Part shown: piece after piece, positions 16,447-25,079 of the stretch
How positions within the stretch are numbered: position 1 is the stretch's first letter
How the letters are laid out: each line of letters opens with the position of its first letter
Source of the DNA: CAZAQK01 sp964535825
GTDB lineage: Bacteria; Pseudomonadota; Alphaproteobacteria; Rickettsiales; SXRF01
DNA: 64,000 nt
Direction: 5' to 3'
Assembly (NCBI GenBank): GCA_964535825.1
Contig: CAZHUC010000003.1
Span: forward strand, 1-64,000
The notes under the pieces: generated by a model
Databases searched by the model: none
The model's input: the letters and a program-made list of their open reading frames with translations, nothing else
What the model was told of the DNA's origin: nothing
Position numbers and translations under genes: made by a program

Positions 16447-16881
16447 TTATGAGAATTTTTGTACCCGGCCGGCATGTCTGCCGCCTTCGAACTCGGTGGT
16501 GAAAAAAGTCTTGGCGCACTCGCGTGCAGTGTTCTCGGAGATCTGGCGTGCACCTAAGCACAGCACATTCGCATTATTATGCTGGCGAGAGAGCGCCGCC
16601 TGTTCAGATGTGCATACCAGTGCTGCACGAATATGTTTGTGACGATTAGCGGCCATGCTCATGCCGATACCAGAACCGCAGATGAGGACGCCGGCGGAAT
16701 CAACATCTTGTTTCATCCACTCGGCCAGTGCCTGTGCATAATCGGGATAATCTACTGAGGCCGTTCCATTTGGACCAAGATCGGTCACGGCGCAGCCAAG
16801 CGAGGCCAGTTCCTTTTTCAGAACTTCCTTGAGTTCGACTCCCGCGTGGTCGCTTGCGATAGCAACTTTTTTGTTATTCAT
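16447..16881 (-). CDS. rpiB: Ribose-5-phosphate isomerase B
   Basis: The 144-residue protein matches RpiB/LacAB: KVAIASDHAGVELK at the N terminus, VDYPDYAQALAEW, the active-site CGSGIGMSMAANRHKHIRAALV with catalytic Cys near residue 67, and HNNANVLCLGARQI. It isomerises ribose 5-phosphate and ribulose 5-phosphate. ATG 16881 gives the standard family length; an upstream in-frame ATG at 16995 would add 38 unmatched residues. rpiB-glyA-nrdR-rib order is typical for alphaproteobacteria. Confidence 0.92.
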   Translation of the reverse strand: MNNKKVAIASDHAGVELKEVLKKELASLGCAVTDLGPNGTASVDYPDYAQALAEWMKQDVDSAGVLICGSGIGMSMAANRHKHIRAALVCTSEQAALSRQHNNANVLCLGARQISENTARECAKTFFTTEFEGGRHAGRVQKFS

Positions 16882-17114
16882 GGCTCGTTGACTGGCACAA
16901 TTTAACCGGCTACTCATCGTACTTAATGCATTGGCGTTGTTATCCTTCGGATTCGGCGTGCTCATGTATCTAACTATACATTCCGCGCGCCTCACCTCGG
17001 CTGCCTAGCCACTGCATGAACTACTTCGAGTATACAGTCTTGAACTAGATACTATATATAGTGAGTCTTTCTGCCATGTTCGACCTCTTTAAGCAACTGA
17101 AATAGTGTAAATTC

Positions 17115-17861
17115 ATGACTTTGCTTGATATTGCGATCTATTTTCTGGCCGGGTTCACAGGAAGTGCCATCAACTCTGTGGCAGGTGGTGGAACTTTTAT
17201 TACATTTCCGCTGCTTATCATGAACGGAATGAGTGCTTTGCAGGCCAACATCATGAGCACCATTGCGCTGTGGCCCGGTAGTGTGGCCAGTGCACTTGCT
17301 TATAAGAATGAGCGCAATATCGATGGCAAGCAGCTCAGGAAATTCATTGTCATCAGTATATTAGGTAGTGCTGTGGGGACGACGACCCTGCTGGTCACGC
17401 CGGAGCAGACCTTTGAGAGCCTTGTGCCGTGGCTTTTATTGTTCGCCACACTGCTTTTCACCTTCGGGCGCAATATGCGATTGCCTGCATCAGGCAGTCA
17501 CCATACCGCAGGGCTTGGGTTCTTGTTGCAATTCAGCATTGCGATATATGGCGGATATTTTGGTGCTGGCATCGGCATATTGATGCTCGCAATGCTACAG
17601 CTACAGGGCTTTACACACATTCACCAGATGAATGCACTGAAGACCATTCTGGGTAGTACCATCAATGCGGTTGCATTTGTTATCTTTTTATTTTCCGGCA
17701 AGGTTATCTGGAGTGTTGCAGCGGTCATGGTGGCTGGAGCGCTGGCTGGCGGCTATTTCGGCGCGAAATTTGCACTGAAGATCTCGCCGTCGAAAGTGCG
17801 ATTCATCGTGTGCATCATCGGCTTTGTGATGACCGGATATTTTTTCATAAAAGAATTTTGA
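17115..17861 (+). CDS. TSUP (TauE/SafE) family membrane permease
   Basis: The 248-residue protein has about eight hydrophobic segments arranged as two similar halves, the pattern of the TSUP family. The family loops are visible: FTGSAINSVAGGGTFITFPLL in the first half and IYGGYFGAGIGILMLAMLQL in the second. Members export or import sulfur compounds and organic anions such as sulfite or sulfoacetate across the inner membrane; the substrate here cannot be told. It stands alone, divergent from rpiB, with AT-rich promoter-like sequence and a 12-bp palindrome (17051-17062) upstream. Confidence 0.85.
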   Translation: MTLLDIAIYFLAGFTGSAINSVAGGGTFITFPLLIMNGMSALQANIMSTIALWPGSVASALAYKNERNIDGKQLRKFIVISILGSAVGTTTLLVTPEQTFESLVPWLLLFATLLFTFGRNMRLPASGSHHTAGLGFLLQFSIAIYGGYFGAGIGILMLAMLQLQGFTHIHQMNALKTILGSTINAVAFVIFLFSGKVIWSVAAVMVAGALAGGYFGAKFALKISPSKVRFIVCIIGFVMTGYFFIKEF

Positions 17862-17950
17862 TTTAGGTGAAAAAACCATTGAGTCGCAAGCAGCGCTGGC
17901 TATAATCAACGAACGCAACAAAAAATTAAAATTTATCAAGGGCAGGGATT

Positions 17951-19093
17951 ATGAGCGAAACAACATTTCCAACATTAGAAGGCAATGACAATCCGGCAGC
18001 TAAGAACGGCCATGTCATTGTGCTGGGAAATGAAAAGGGCGGGTGCGGAAAAACCACCACAGCAATGCACCTGATGGTGTCACTCATGCGTCTTGGTTTC
18101 GTTGTTGGCAGCATTGATATCGATGCTCGCCAGCGTTCACTTTCCCGCTATCTTGAGAATCGTCGCCAGACCGCACTAAAAGAAGGTGTTACATTGCCGC
18201 AGCCACAACATGTGGTGGTAACGCGTAGCCCGTTCAATATCGTGCAGGAAGCAGAAGAAGATGAGAATGAACGTTTCTCACAAGCACTGAACCGTCTGAA
18301 AGCGGCCAATGATTTCATCATCATCGACAGCCCCGGTAGTGATACCTACCTTGCGCGTCTTGCACACAGCCACGCAGATACGGTGATTACCCCGATCAAC
18401 GATAGCTTTGTGGATCTCGACGTACTGGCTACCGTTGATGGCCAGACCATGAAGATCATCAAACCAAGTATCTACAGCGAAATGATGTGGGAGCAGAAAC
18501 TCCAGCGCGCTAAGCGCGACGGTGGCTCGATCGAATGGATCGTAATGCGCAACCGTCTTTCCAACATCGACGCGAAGAACAAACGCTTTATGACACAGGT
18601 GACCACCGAGCTTTCCCGCCGTATCGGTTTCCGTGTAGCACCAGGTTTCTCTGAGCGCGTTATTTTCCGTGAAATGTTCCTACAGGGTCTAACCGTGCTC
18701 GACATCATGGAGCAGGTGGGTTCGAACAGTGTTTCCATGTCGCACATCGCTGCGCGTCAGGAAGTGCGTGATCTCTTGAAAACCCTGCAACTGCCGATCA
18801 TTGATGATCGCCTGAATCAGGCAGCACAGGCGGAAAAAACCGCAACAGCGGCAAAAGCCGAAGCAAAAGCGAAATCAGAAGCTGAAGCGAAAGCAAAACT
18901 AGAAGCCGAGGCTAAAGCAAAAGCAGAGGCTGAAGTAAAAGCCGAAGCGAAAGTAGAAGAAAAAGCGGAAGTTAAAGCTGAAGAAAAACCTGAAGCCGCC
19001 AAGGAAGAAGCCAAGAAAGACGAGCCACGCCGTGAGCCTGCACTTTCTTCTGAGAAGTCGGAAGAAAAAGAGCTTGAATCACTGGCTTCGTAA
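17951..19093 (+). CDS. mipZ: MipZ-type ParA ATPase with a long charged tail
   Basis: Residues about 17-280 match MipZ, the alphaproteobacterial ATPase that forms a bipolar gradient from ParB and keeps FtsZ off the poles. Landmarks are HVIVLGNEKGGCGKTTTAMH (deviant Walker A), IDIDARQRSLSRYLENRR, FIIIDSPGSDTYLARLAHSHADTVITPINDSFVDLD and WIVMRNRLSNIDAKNKR. From about residue 285 to 380 the protein carries an Ala/Glu/Lys-rich low-complexity extension (AEAKAKLEAEAKAKAEAEVK type) that the Caulobacter protein lacks. A likely ribosome site precedes ATG 17951. A J-domain gene follows 6 nt later. Confidence 0.9.
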   Translation: MSETTFPTLEGNDNPAAKNGHVIVLGNEKGGCGKTTTAMHLMVSLMRLGFVVGSIDIDARQRSLSRYLENRRQTALKEGVTLPQPQHVVVTRSPFNIVQEAEEDENERFSQALNRLKAANDFIIIDSPGSDTYLARLAHSHADTVITPINDSFVDLDVLATVDGQTMKIIKPSIYSEMMWEQKLQRAKRDGGSIEWIVMRNRLSNIDAKNKRFMTQVTTELSRRIGFRVAPGFSERVIFREMFLQGLTVLDIMEQVGSNSVSMSHIAARQEVRDLLKTLQLPIIDDRLNQAAQAEKTATAAKAEAKAKSEAEAKAKLEAEAKAKAEAEVKAEAKVEEKAEVKAEEKPEAAKEEAKKDEPRREPALSSEKSEEKELESLAS

Positions 19094-19099
19094 TTCCTG

Positions 19100-19519
19100 A
19101 TGGGCCGTGTAATATTACTGCTGCTGATCGCGGTGGTAATTCTGGCGGTACTTCTATTACCCCGTAGTAAAGATGCGCGTCTCAAGCAATCCGCTGGCTG
19201 GATAAAAGCCGGTGGCATCCTTGGATTACTGGTAATCATCTCGCGCATGTTCTGCGTGCCACTGGCGACACTACTATATTATCTGCCGTTCGTGATCCCT
19301 TCATTCCGGCGCGCCGCCGGAGAGCAACACGCGCAGCCATCGCAGGCCAGCATGACACCAAAGGAAGCACGACTGATCCTTGGCGTGCGAGATGGTGCTG
19401 ACATGCAGGAGATCAAGGACGCACATAAGAAGCTCATCACCCGCAACCACCCCGATAAAGGCGGCAGCGATTATCTGGCCGCCAAGATCAACGAAGCACG
19501 GGATGTGTTACTTAAGTAG
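19100..19519 (+). CDS. Membrane-anchored J-domain protein
   Basis: The 139-residue protein has a transmembrane segment at residues 1-22 (VILLLLIAVVILAVLLL), a second hydrophobic stretch around 37-62, and a C-terminal J domain with the essential HPD in TRNHPDKGGSDYLAAKINEARDVLL. The order (membrane part first, J domain last) resembles TIM14/DjlC-type co-chaperones that recruit DnaK to the membrane. It lies 6 nt after mipZ, an arrangement seen in other alphaproteobacteria. The client is unknown. Confidence 0.85.
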   Translation: MGRVILLLLIAVVILAVLLLPRSKDARLKQSAGWIKAGGILGLLVIISRMFCVPLATLLYYLPFVIPSFRRAAGEQHAQPSQASMTPKEARLILGVRDGADMQEIKDAHKKLITRNHPDKGGSDYLAAKINEARDVLLK

Positions 19520-19585
19520 TTGTCAGTTGTTGGTTATCAGCCATTGGTGTATGACTAGCAAACAGTAACAAATAGCTGGCAAGTA

Positions 19586-21124
19586 ATGTCTCTCATCAAA
19601 TCCACAGCGACCATAGGCGGCTACACGATGATCTCTCGCGTGATGGGCTTCATCCGCGACATCACGATCGCCTCGGGCATTGGCGCAAGTTATTTGTCGG
19701 ATGCCTTCTTCGTAGCATTCAAACTGCCAAACTTCCTGCGTCGCTTGTTCGCTGAAGGCGCGTTCAACTCAGCCTTCGTTCCGATGTTCTCTGGGATGCT
19801 CGCGGTCGATGGCAAAGACAAGGCACGCGATTTTGCCTCGCAGGCCATGTCATTCCTGCTTATGGTGCTGTTGATTGTCACGGGGGTGTTCATTCTCCTC
19901 ATGCCGTGGCTCATGCATATTTTGGCGCCGGGCTTTGTGAATGATCCCACCAAGTTCGAGCTCACTATTTTACTCACGCGCATTACCATGCCGTACATCA
20001 TTTTTATTTCGCTGGTGTCGCTGCTCGGCGGGATACTCAATAGTTCCGATAAATTCGCAGCGGTGGCTGCTACCCCCATCATCATGAATCTGTGCCTGAT
20101 ATGCATTCCATGGCTGATTGAGGATTTTACGCCAACACTGGCACACGGGCTTGCCATTGCGGTGTTCGTATCAGGCATTGCGCAGTGGCTGTGGCTGGTG
20201 TGGTTCTGCCGTAAGCAGAATATGCTGCCACGACTCATCCGTCCGCGCCTTTCACCTGAGGTGAAAAAACTTTTATTGCTGATCGCACCGGCAGCGCTTG
20301 GGGCAGGGGTGGCGCAGATCAACCTTTTCATCGACATTATCATTGCGTCACAATTCGAAAGCGGTGTGTCGTATCTATATTATGCGGATCGCATCAATGA
20401 GCTGCCGCTGGCGGTCATTGGTATTGCGGTGGGTACGGCGCTCCTTCCCATGCTGTCACGCAAGGTGCGTGAAGGTAAAAGAGATGAAGCCAACTATTCA
20501 CATAACCGCGCCATCGAGCTGGCATTATTCTTAAGCATTCCTGCTGCGGTCGGGCTTGTGATGGTGGCGGAGCCGGTGATCCGTGTGATGTATCTACGCG
20601 GTGCATTCAGCCTGTTGGACATGACGGAAACCAGCCGTGTGCTGGTGGCGTTTGCCTGCGGCTTGCCTGCTTTTGTAATGATAAAGATATTAGCACCCGG
20701 CTTCTTTGCCAATGAGGATACCAAAACGCCTTTCAAGATTGCAACTTTTTGCATTGTGCTGAATGTGGCTCTCAGCCTGCTTCTTATGGGCACGTTCAAA
20801 TATGTGGGGATGGCGATGGCCACCACCACCTCCGGCTGGATCAATGCCTTCCTGCTGATGTTATTACTTAAGCGCCGCGGCTGGCTTGTGATCGAACCGG
20901 TATTATGGCGTGAGATGGGCAAGGTCGGGCTTGCGGTCATTGCAATGGTTGCCGCATTGTTAGCTACGCAGGATCACATGATACCGTATATAAATGAAGG
21001 TGAAGTAATCCGTGCACTGGCACTTATACTATTTGTGGTATGCGGGGCGGCTGCCTATTTCGCAGTGGCATACAGCCTTGATATCATCGGGATGCGTGCC
21101 CGCATGAAGCGAGCCAGAAAATAA
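19586..21124 (+). CDS. murJ: Lipid II flippase MurJ
   Basis: The 512-residue protein has 14 predicted membrane spans and the MurJ/MviN pattern: ISRVMGFIRDITIASGIGASYLSDAFFVAFKLPNFLRRLFAEGAFNSAFVP in sequence, with the essential Arg and the Asp/Arg pairs of the central cavity, and YADRINELPLAVIGIAVGTALLP. It moves lipid II across the inner membrane for peptidoglycan synthesis. Length is standard. The spacer after the J-domain gene is 66 bp, so transcription may be joined or separate. It converges with the next gene. Confidence 0.95.
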   Translation: MSLIKSTATIGGYTMISRVMGFIRDITIASGIGASYLSDAFFVAFKLPNFLRRLFAEGAFNSAFVPMFSGMLAVDGKDKARDFASQAMSFLLMVLLIVTGVFILLMPWLMHILAPGFVNDPTKFELTILLTRITMPYIIFISLVSLLGGILNSSDKFAAVAATPIIMNLCLICIPWLIEDFTPTLAHGLAIAVFVSGIAQWLWLVWFCRKQNMLPRLIRPRLSPEVKKLLLLIAPAALGAGVAQINLFIDIIIASQFESGVSYLYYADRINELPLAVIGIAVGTALLPMLSRKVREGKRDEANYSHNRAIELALFLSIPAAVGLVMVAEPVIRVMYLRGAFSLLDMTETSRVLVAFACGLPAFVMIKILAPGFFANEDTKTPFKIATFCIVLNVALSLLLMGTFKYVGMAMATTTSGWINAFLLMLLLKRRGWLVIEPVLWREMGKVGLAVIAMVAALLATQDHMIPYINEGEVIRALALILFVVCGAAAYFAVAYSLDIIGMRARMKRARK

Positions 21125-21127
21125 CTA

Positions 21128-21613
21128 TCAGCGATTAGCCGCAGGTGCGAGATCAGAAACGGGTTTTGCCGGTTCTCGTTGAATCTCTGGTGCACGTCCT
21201 CCATCTAACTTTTCCTGACGGCGTACCAGCGCATTGATCTTTTGCTCAGGGGTAAAAGAATCCCATTTGCTCTGCTTCTTTTTTGGTTTTGCAGGAGGCG
21301 GTGGTGGCAAACGTCTGTTGCGCTGTTCTGCTTGCCATTCCTCATCTGTCATTTTCTCAAGCTGTGCAAGGCGGCGCTTAGCGCGCTCGCGTGCTTCCAC
21401 CACGTTCGCCGGTGGTTTCCACGGCCCGGCATTCTTTGCTGCCGGTGCTGGTGAAGGAGTGGACATCTGGCTTGAAACCGGCTTATCATCAGCCTGCTTT
21501 TTAGCCTCTACTGGTTTTTCATCTGGTTGGTTACTGGCCTGCTCCGCCAATACAGACAGGGCAGCAACTGGTGCGAACAAGGCAAGTATAATAGCAGCAG
21601 TGCGAATATTCAT
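21128..21613 (-). CDS. Exported Pro/Lys-rich protein, unknown function
   Basis: The 161-residue product has a signal peptide (MNIRTAAIILALFAPVAALSVLA, cleavage near residue 23). The mature part is Pro-, Lys- and Gln-rich and largely low complexity, with a central helix ANVVEARERAKRRLAQLEKMTDEEWQ and a second helix WDSFTPEQKINALVRRQEKL. No family is recognised. Such proteins often sit in the periplasm. It is divergent from cutA, with only 18 bp between the two starts, so the promoters must overlap the coding regions or be very compact. Confidence 0.65.
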   Translation of the reverse strand: MNIRTAAIILALFAPVAALSVLAEQASNQPDEKPVEAKKQADDKPVSSQMSTPSPAPAAKNAGPWKPPANVVEARERAKRRLAQLEKMTDEEWQAEQRNRRLPPPPPAKPKKKQSKWDSFTPEQKINALVRRQEKLDGGRAPEIQREPAKPVSDLAPAANR

Positions 21614-21631
21614 GGCAGAACGGATAAAATT

Positions 21632-21949
21632 ATGTCGGAAACTTATCTAATCTATAGCACTTTTAAAACACAGCAAGAAGCCTTTTCTGTGGCTTCAGCT
21701 CTGGTGGAAAAGTGCCTTGTAGCGTGTGCAAATGTGAATGGTGGTGTTACATCATTTTATCGCTGGGAGGGCCAGTTAGAGCAAGCTGCCGAGGTGGTTC
21801 TGATCGCGAAAACGACAAAAGAGAGGCTGGAGGCGGTATTATCTGAAGTAAAGCGCTTGCATTCTTATAAAGTGCCGTGCATTATTGCGTGCCCAATCGA
21901 GGCGGGTTTCCCGCCATTTATCCAATGGATAAAAGACGAAGTGTCCTGA
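21632..21949 (+). CDS. cutA: CutA divalent-ion tolerance family protein
   Basis: The 105-residue protein matches the trimeric CutA1 fold: LIYSTFKTQQEAFSVASALVE, KCLVACANVNGGVTSFYRWEGQLEQAAEVVLIAKTT, and HSYKVPCIIACPIEAGFPPFIQWI. E. coli CutA was linked to copper tolerance, though the biochemical role is unclear. ATG 21632 gives the family length. Confidence 0.9.
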   Translation: MSETYLIYSTFKTQQEAFSVASALVEKCLVACANVNGGVTSFYRWEGQLEQAAEVVLIAKTTKERLEAVLSEVKRLHSYKVPCIIACPIEAGFPPFIQWIKDEVS

Positions 21950-21971
21950 ATTTCAGGCGCATTAGTGTTGT

Positions 21972-22046
21972 TGGGGCGTAGCCAAGCGGTAAGGCAGCGG
22001 ATTTTGATTCCGCCATTCCCAGGTTCGATCCCTGGCGCCCCAGCCA
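21972..22046 (+). tRNA. tRNA-Gln (TTG)
   Basis: A full cloverleaf: acceptor TGGGGCG with CGCCCCA, D arm GTAGCCAAGCGGTAAGGC, anticodon loop TTTTGAT with TTG, T arm CAGGTTCGATCCCTG and encoded CCA. The anticodon gives glutamine. Confidence 0.96.
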
Positions 22047-22122
22047 TTTCCCCCTAAGCAATCTGGTAGAAATTAATCTAATTTTAACAACCAGTGATTG
22101 ATAATGGCGGCAGGAGAACCTT

Positions 22123-22542
22123 ATGAGCACCGCCATCGAAAAATTGCGTATATTACTTATAGAAGATTCAAGAAGTGAGGCAGCGATCGTGAAAGCACTG
22201 CTCTCACAGGTGGATGGTGGCAAGCTCCAGCTCAATACAGCCAGTACGTTTGCAGATGCTGAACTTGCCCTGCGTGTCAAAAAATATGATGCAGTGCTGC
22301 TGGATCTCGGCCTGCCGGATTCTGAAGGTGCAAATTCGATAGCAACACTCAATAAAGATTTTCCTGAACTGCCGATCGTTATTCTCAGCGGCCGTGATGA
22401 TGAGGTCGCGGTACTGCGTTCTTTGAAATATGGTGCAGAGGCTTTCCTGAGTAAGAACCAGACCAGTGCGGATGATATCTGGCAGGCACTGATGTCAGCG
22501 ATCTTTCATAAATCGCTCCATAAAACAGCCAAATCCCAATAA
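22123..22542 (+). CDS. Single-domain response regulator
   Basis: The 139-residue protein is a receiver domain without an output domain. It has the acidic pocket LLIEDSR near residue 15, the phospho-acceptor Asp in AVLLDLGLPDSEG near residue 60, the VILSG Ser/Thr position and the Lys of AFLSKNQ near 110. Lone receivers act as phosphate shuttles or by protein contact. It lies directly upstream of the repeat-protein/secretion locus, which encodes two hybrid kinases with HPt domains, so it may be their partner; that link is inferred from position only. Confidence 0.88.
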   Translation: MSTAIEKLRILLIEDSRSEAAIVKALLSQVDGGKLQLNTASTFADAELALRVKKYDAVLLDLGLPDSEGANSIATLNKDFPELPIVILSGRDDEVAVLRSLKYGAEAFLSKNQTSADDIWQALMSAIFHKSLHKTAKSQ

Positions 22543-22755
22543 GGCTTTTGTAGCTATCTAGCCGAAAATATCTTTGGTTTTTTTTATTATTTCACCGTTT
22601 AAATATTAACCTATTTTCGTCTGTATTAATGTGGGAAATTCATAAATATCAATTGGATAAATCAATAAAATGCCGCAGAAAATTTAACTGTTGTTAAACC
22701 CTTGAGCGTATAGTTGGATAAATAATCAACTAAAAAGCTTATAGGGAGCAGTTAC

Positions 22756-25011
22756 ATGGCAATACCGATCATTAAAGGCAACGAACTCGATGCTGACCTG
22801 TATGAGAATAATCAGCAAGCGGTCGAACTCGATAATGTTGCCGCCACAGGTAATATCAATATCGGGCTCATCATCGACTATGATGCGCAGTCAGAAAAGC
22901 GTGCAAGTGGTAGCAATGTGACGCAGGATGTCCATTCGGGTCTGTCGTCACTTGCTGGTACAGCCAATACAAAGCCTGTACAGGCACGTGGTGCAGAGAC
23001 GATCACATCGATGCCTGCTGCACAAGGGATTACACAAGAGGCTAATACTTTTGATGCGCGCGGTTTCCAAAGCAGTGCGTCCGGGCAGGACGCGAAAGAT
23101 GCATCTATTGCGCCGGCAGATATTGATTCTGGTAATTCATCTGCCGTCCATGATCCCCGCAACACGGCTATTACCAATACTGGGAGTAACAGCTCTGTTG
23201 TTAATAGTGCTACAAACAATACGAATAGCAGCAATCACACAACTACCAACAACACGACTGTCATCGACACAGGCGATGTGCTGAACGAGTTGACGGAGGT
23301 CGTCAATAACGTCACTGAAACCGTAGAGAATATCACAGAAATTGCCGGTGATATTATCAATAACACCGTCGAAAATATTACGGATATTGTGAATAACACA
23401 ATAAATAATACAGTCAGTAATACCGTCAACAGCACCGTGAATAATGTCTCGAATTTGGTTAATAATACGGTAAACAACACGGTGAATAATGCAATCAGTA
23501 ATGTGTCAACTGTGCTGACCAATATTCTTGGTGATAACAAACTCATTGATATCGATATCACGAACCTGACGAATACTGTCAGCAATGTATTGAACGATAA
23601 CAATCTGCTTGACCTCGATATCACTAACATAGGCAACAGCATCACGAATGCGGTGTTTGATAATGACGTGCTGGATGTCGACATCACTAACCTTGGCAAT
23701 ACCCTCACCAACGCAGTATTTGACAATGATGTGTTGGACATCGACATCACTAATTTGGGTGATGTATTGACCAGTGCCGTATATGACAACGACATCCTCG
23801 ACCTGGACATTTCTACACTCAGCAATTCATTGACCAATGCTGTTTATGACAACGACATCCTTGATGGTGACCTGAGTGTCCTGTCAGATACGGTCACGAA
23901 TGCAGTGCTTGATAATGATGTGGTCGATCTGGATGTGGCAGCGCTCGTTGATAATACGACCAACGCCATCGTTGATAACGACATCCTTGATGGCGACCTG
24001 AGTGTCCTGTCCGATACGGTTACGAATGCAATTTCAGATAATGACCTGATAGATGCAGATATAGGTGCGTTGACCGATACACTGACAGCTGCGGTCTCTG
24101 ATAATGATCTGTTAGATGCAGACATTCTGGCACTGGCAGGCGGCGAGCTGGTAGCGGGTGAAGATAATGACCTTGTCGATCTGGATGTACTTGCCCTTGC
24201 GGATGGCAGCGTGATTGCCGGTGAGGATAATGATACGCTGGATATTGACCTCAATATATTGAGTCAGGGCAGCAACGAAGCAGCGCAGGATGAAAATGCG
24301 CTGGCGCTAGATGTAAATCTGCTTGAACCATCGGATGATGGTGCAACCCTAGGCACGCTCGAGCTGAATCTGGAATCGAACGAGGAACTAATACCGTTGG
24401 TTTCTGATATCGCCCCTGATCTGGATATCCAGGATGTACATGTGGCATTGCCAGACCTTGAAACGGCTGACACGCTGCTTGAGCCAGTGGTCGCCGATAT
24501 AGCGGCTGCTCCTGAGACTATGGATGACATAACGGAAGAGCTATCTGAACCTGTTTCCGATGTAGTGGAGATGCTGTCCGGAAACACTACAGACATTGTA
24601 GATGATATGCCTGTCATTGGTGAGATAGGTGAGGATATAGAACAGTTGGATATTGAAATGATCCTTTCTGATATAACAGATGTCGGGACGCTGCTTGAAG
24701 ATAATATTTCCGATATTCTCGATATTTCCGAGGGCTCGCTGGGTGAAACGCTGGATAGCGCATTACTTGAGCTTGAGATGCTGGGTGGTGATACATCCGG
24801 TGGTTCAGGCGGCGGTGAAGCGCCTGTGGATGGCGGCCTGCTTGGCACGGTTACGGAAACGGTGAGTGATACAACATCAGGCAGTCTGGCTGATCCTGTG
24901 GCAGAGGTTGTTACAACGGTGGCAGAAGTGCTCCCGCCACCCGTCGTAACCCCGCCGCCTGTAGTGCAGGCCGTTACTTCGCTGTTCGGTGGGTTTGGAT
25001 TCCGTCATTAA
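22756..25011 (+). CDS. Large Asn/Asp-rich repeat protein, putative type I secretion substrate
   Basis: The 751-residue protein has no Sec signal. Residues about 1-155 are mixed, Gln/Asn/Ser-rich. Residues about 160-258 are an Asn/Thr/Val-rich stretch with a hydrophobic residue about every fourth position (VNNTVNNTVNNAISN type). Residues 260-511 hold twelve 21-residue repeats with consensus DND-h-hD-x-DI-x-x-L-x-x-x-h-TNAV-x. Residues 512-690 are acidic (EELSEPVSDVVEM), then a Gly-rich patch (GGDTSGGSGGG) and a Pro-rich end. There are no RTX nonapeptides. Genes for two type I ABC proteins, an adaptor and TolC follow, so it is most likely their cargo, perhaps a surface adhesin. AGGGAGCAG lies 10 nt before ATG. 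Confidence 0.75.
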   Translation: MAIPIIKGNELDADLYENNQQAVELDNVAATGNINIGLIIDYDAQSEKRASGSNVTQDVHSGLSSLAGTANTKPVQARGAETITSMPAAQGITQEANTFDARGFQSSASGQDAKDASIAPADIDSGNSSAVHDPRNTAITNTGSNSSVVNSATNNTNSSNHTTTNNTTVIDTGDVLNELTEVVNNVTETVENITEIAGDIINNTVENITDIVNNTINNTVSNTVNSTVNNVSNLVNNTVNNTVNNAISNVSTVLTNILGDNKLIDIDITNLTNTVSNVLNDNNLLDLDITNIGNSITNAVFDNDVLDVDITNLGNTLTNAVFDNDVLDIDITNLGDVLTSAVYDNDILDLDISTLSNSLTNAVYDNDILDGDLSVLSDTVTNAVLDNDVVDLDVAALVDNTTNAIVDNDILDGDLSVLSDTVTNAISDNDLIDADIGALTDTLTAAVSDNDLLDADILALAGGELVAGEDNDLVDLDVLALADGSVIAGEDNDTLDIDLNILSQGSNEAAQDENALALDVNLLEPSDDGATLGTLELNLESNEELIPLVSDIAPDLDIQDVHVALPDLETADTLLEPVVADIAAAPETMDDITEELSEPVSDVVEMLSGNTTDIVDDMPVIGEIGEDIEQLDIEMILSDITDVGTLLEDNISDILDISEGSLGETLDSALLELEMLGGDTSGGSGGGEAPVDGGLLGTVTETVSDTTSGSLADPVAEVVTTVAEVLPPPVVTPPPVVQAVTSLFGGFGFRH
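23533..24288 (+). repeat. Twelve tandem 63-bp coding repeats (21 residues each)
   Basis: Units start every 63 bp exactly from 23533 with no indels; a degenerate thirteenth follows to about 24351. Each encodes DND, a hydrophobic pair with Asp, D-I/L, then a Leu and usually TNAV near the end. Two units (6 and 8) are almost identical over DNDILDGDLSVLSDTVTNA. The regular Asp spacing suggests calcium binding or a solenoid, but no known repeat family is matched by eye. Confidence 0.9.
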
Positions 25012-25042
25012 TTCGGTTTTAGTTACACTTTATTAAACCTTT

Positions 25043-25070
25043 GCGTGTATTTTTGTATAAAAATACACGC
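25043..25070 (+). terminator. Perfect 12-bp hairpin between the repeat protein and ABC genes
   Basis: GCGTGTATTTTT and AAAAATACACGC pair perfectly around a GTAT loop, starting 31 bp after the repeat-protein stop and ending 9 bp before ATG 25080. The trailing ATAGTTTTTAT gives a short U run. It could act as a partial terminator that keeps exporter levels below cargo levels, or protect the cargo mRNA 3' end. Confidence 0.75.
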
Positions 25071-25079
25071 ATAGTTTTT

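Noticed and set aside
23533..24288. Regular 63-bp repeats as a CRISPR array
   Set aside because: Units are in frame, diverge in sequence, have no spacer/repeat contrast and lie within a long open frame; there are no cas genes.
22756..25011. Repeat protein as an RTX toxin or adhesin
   Set aside because: No GGxGxDxUx nonapeptides are present; the Asp repeats have a 21-residue period.
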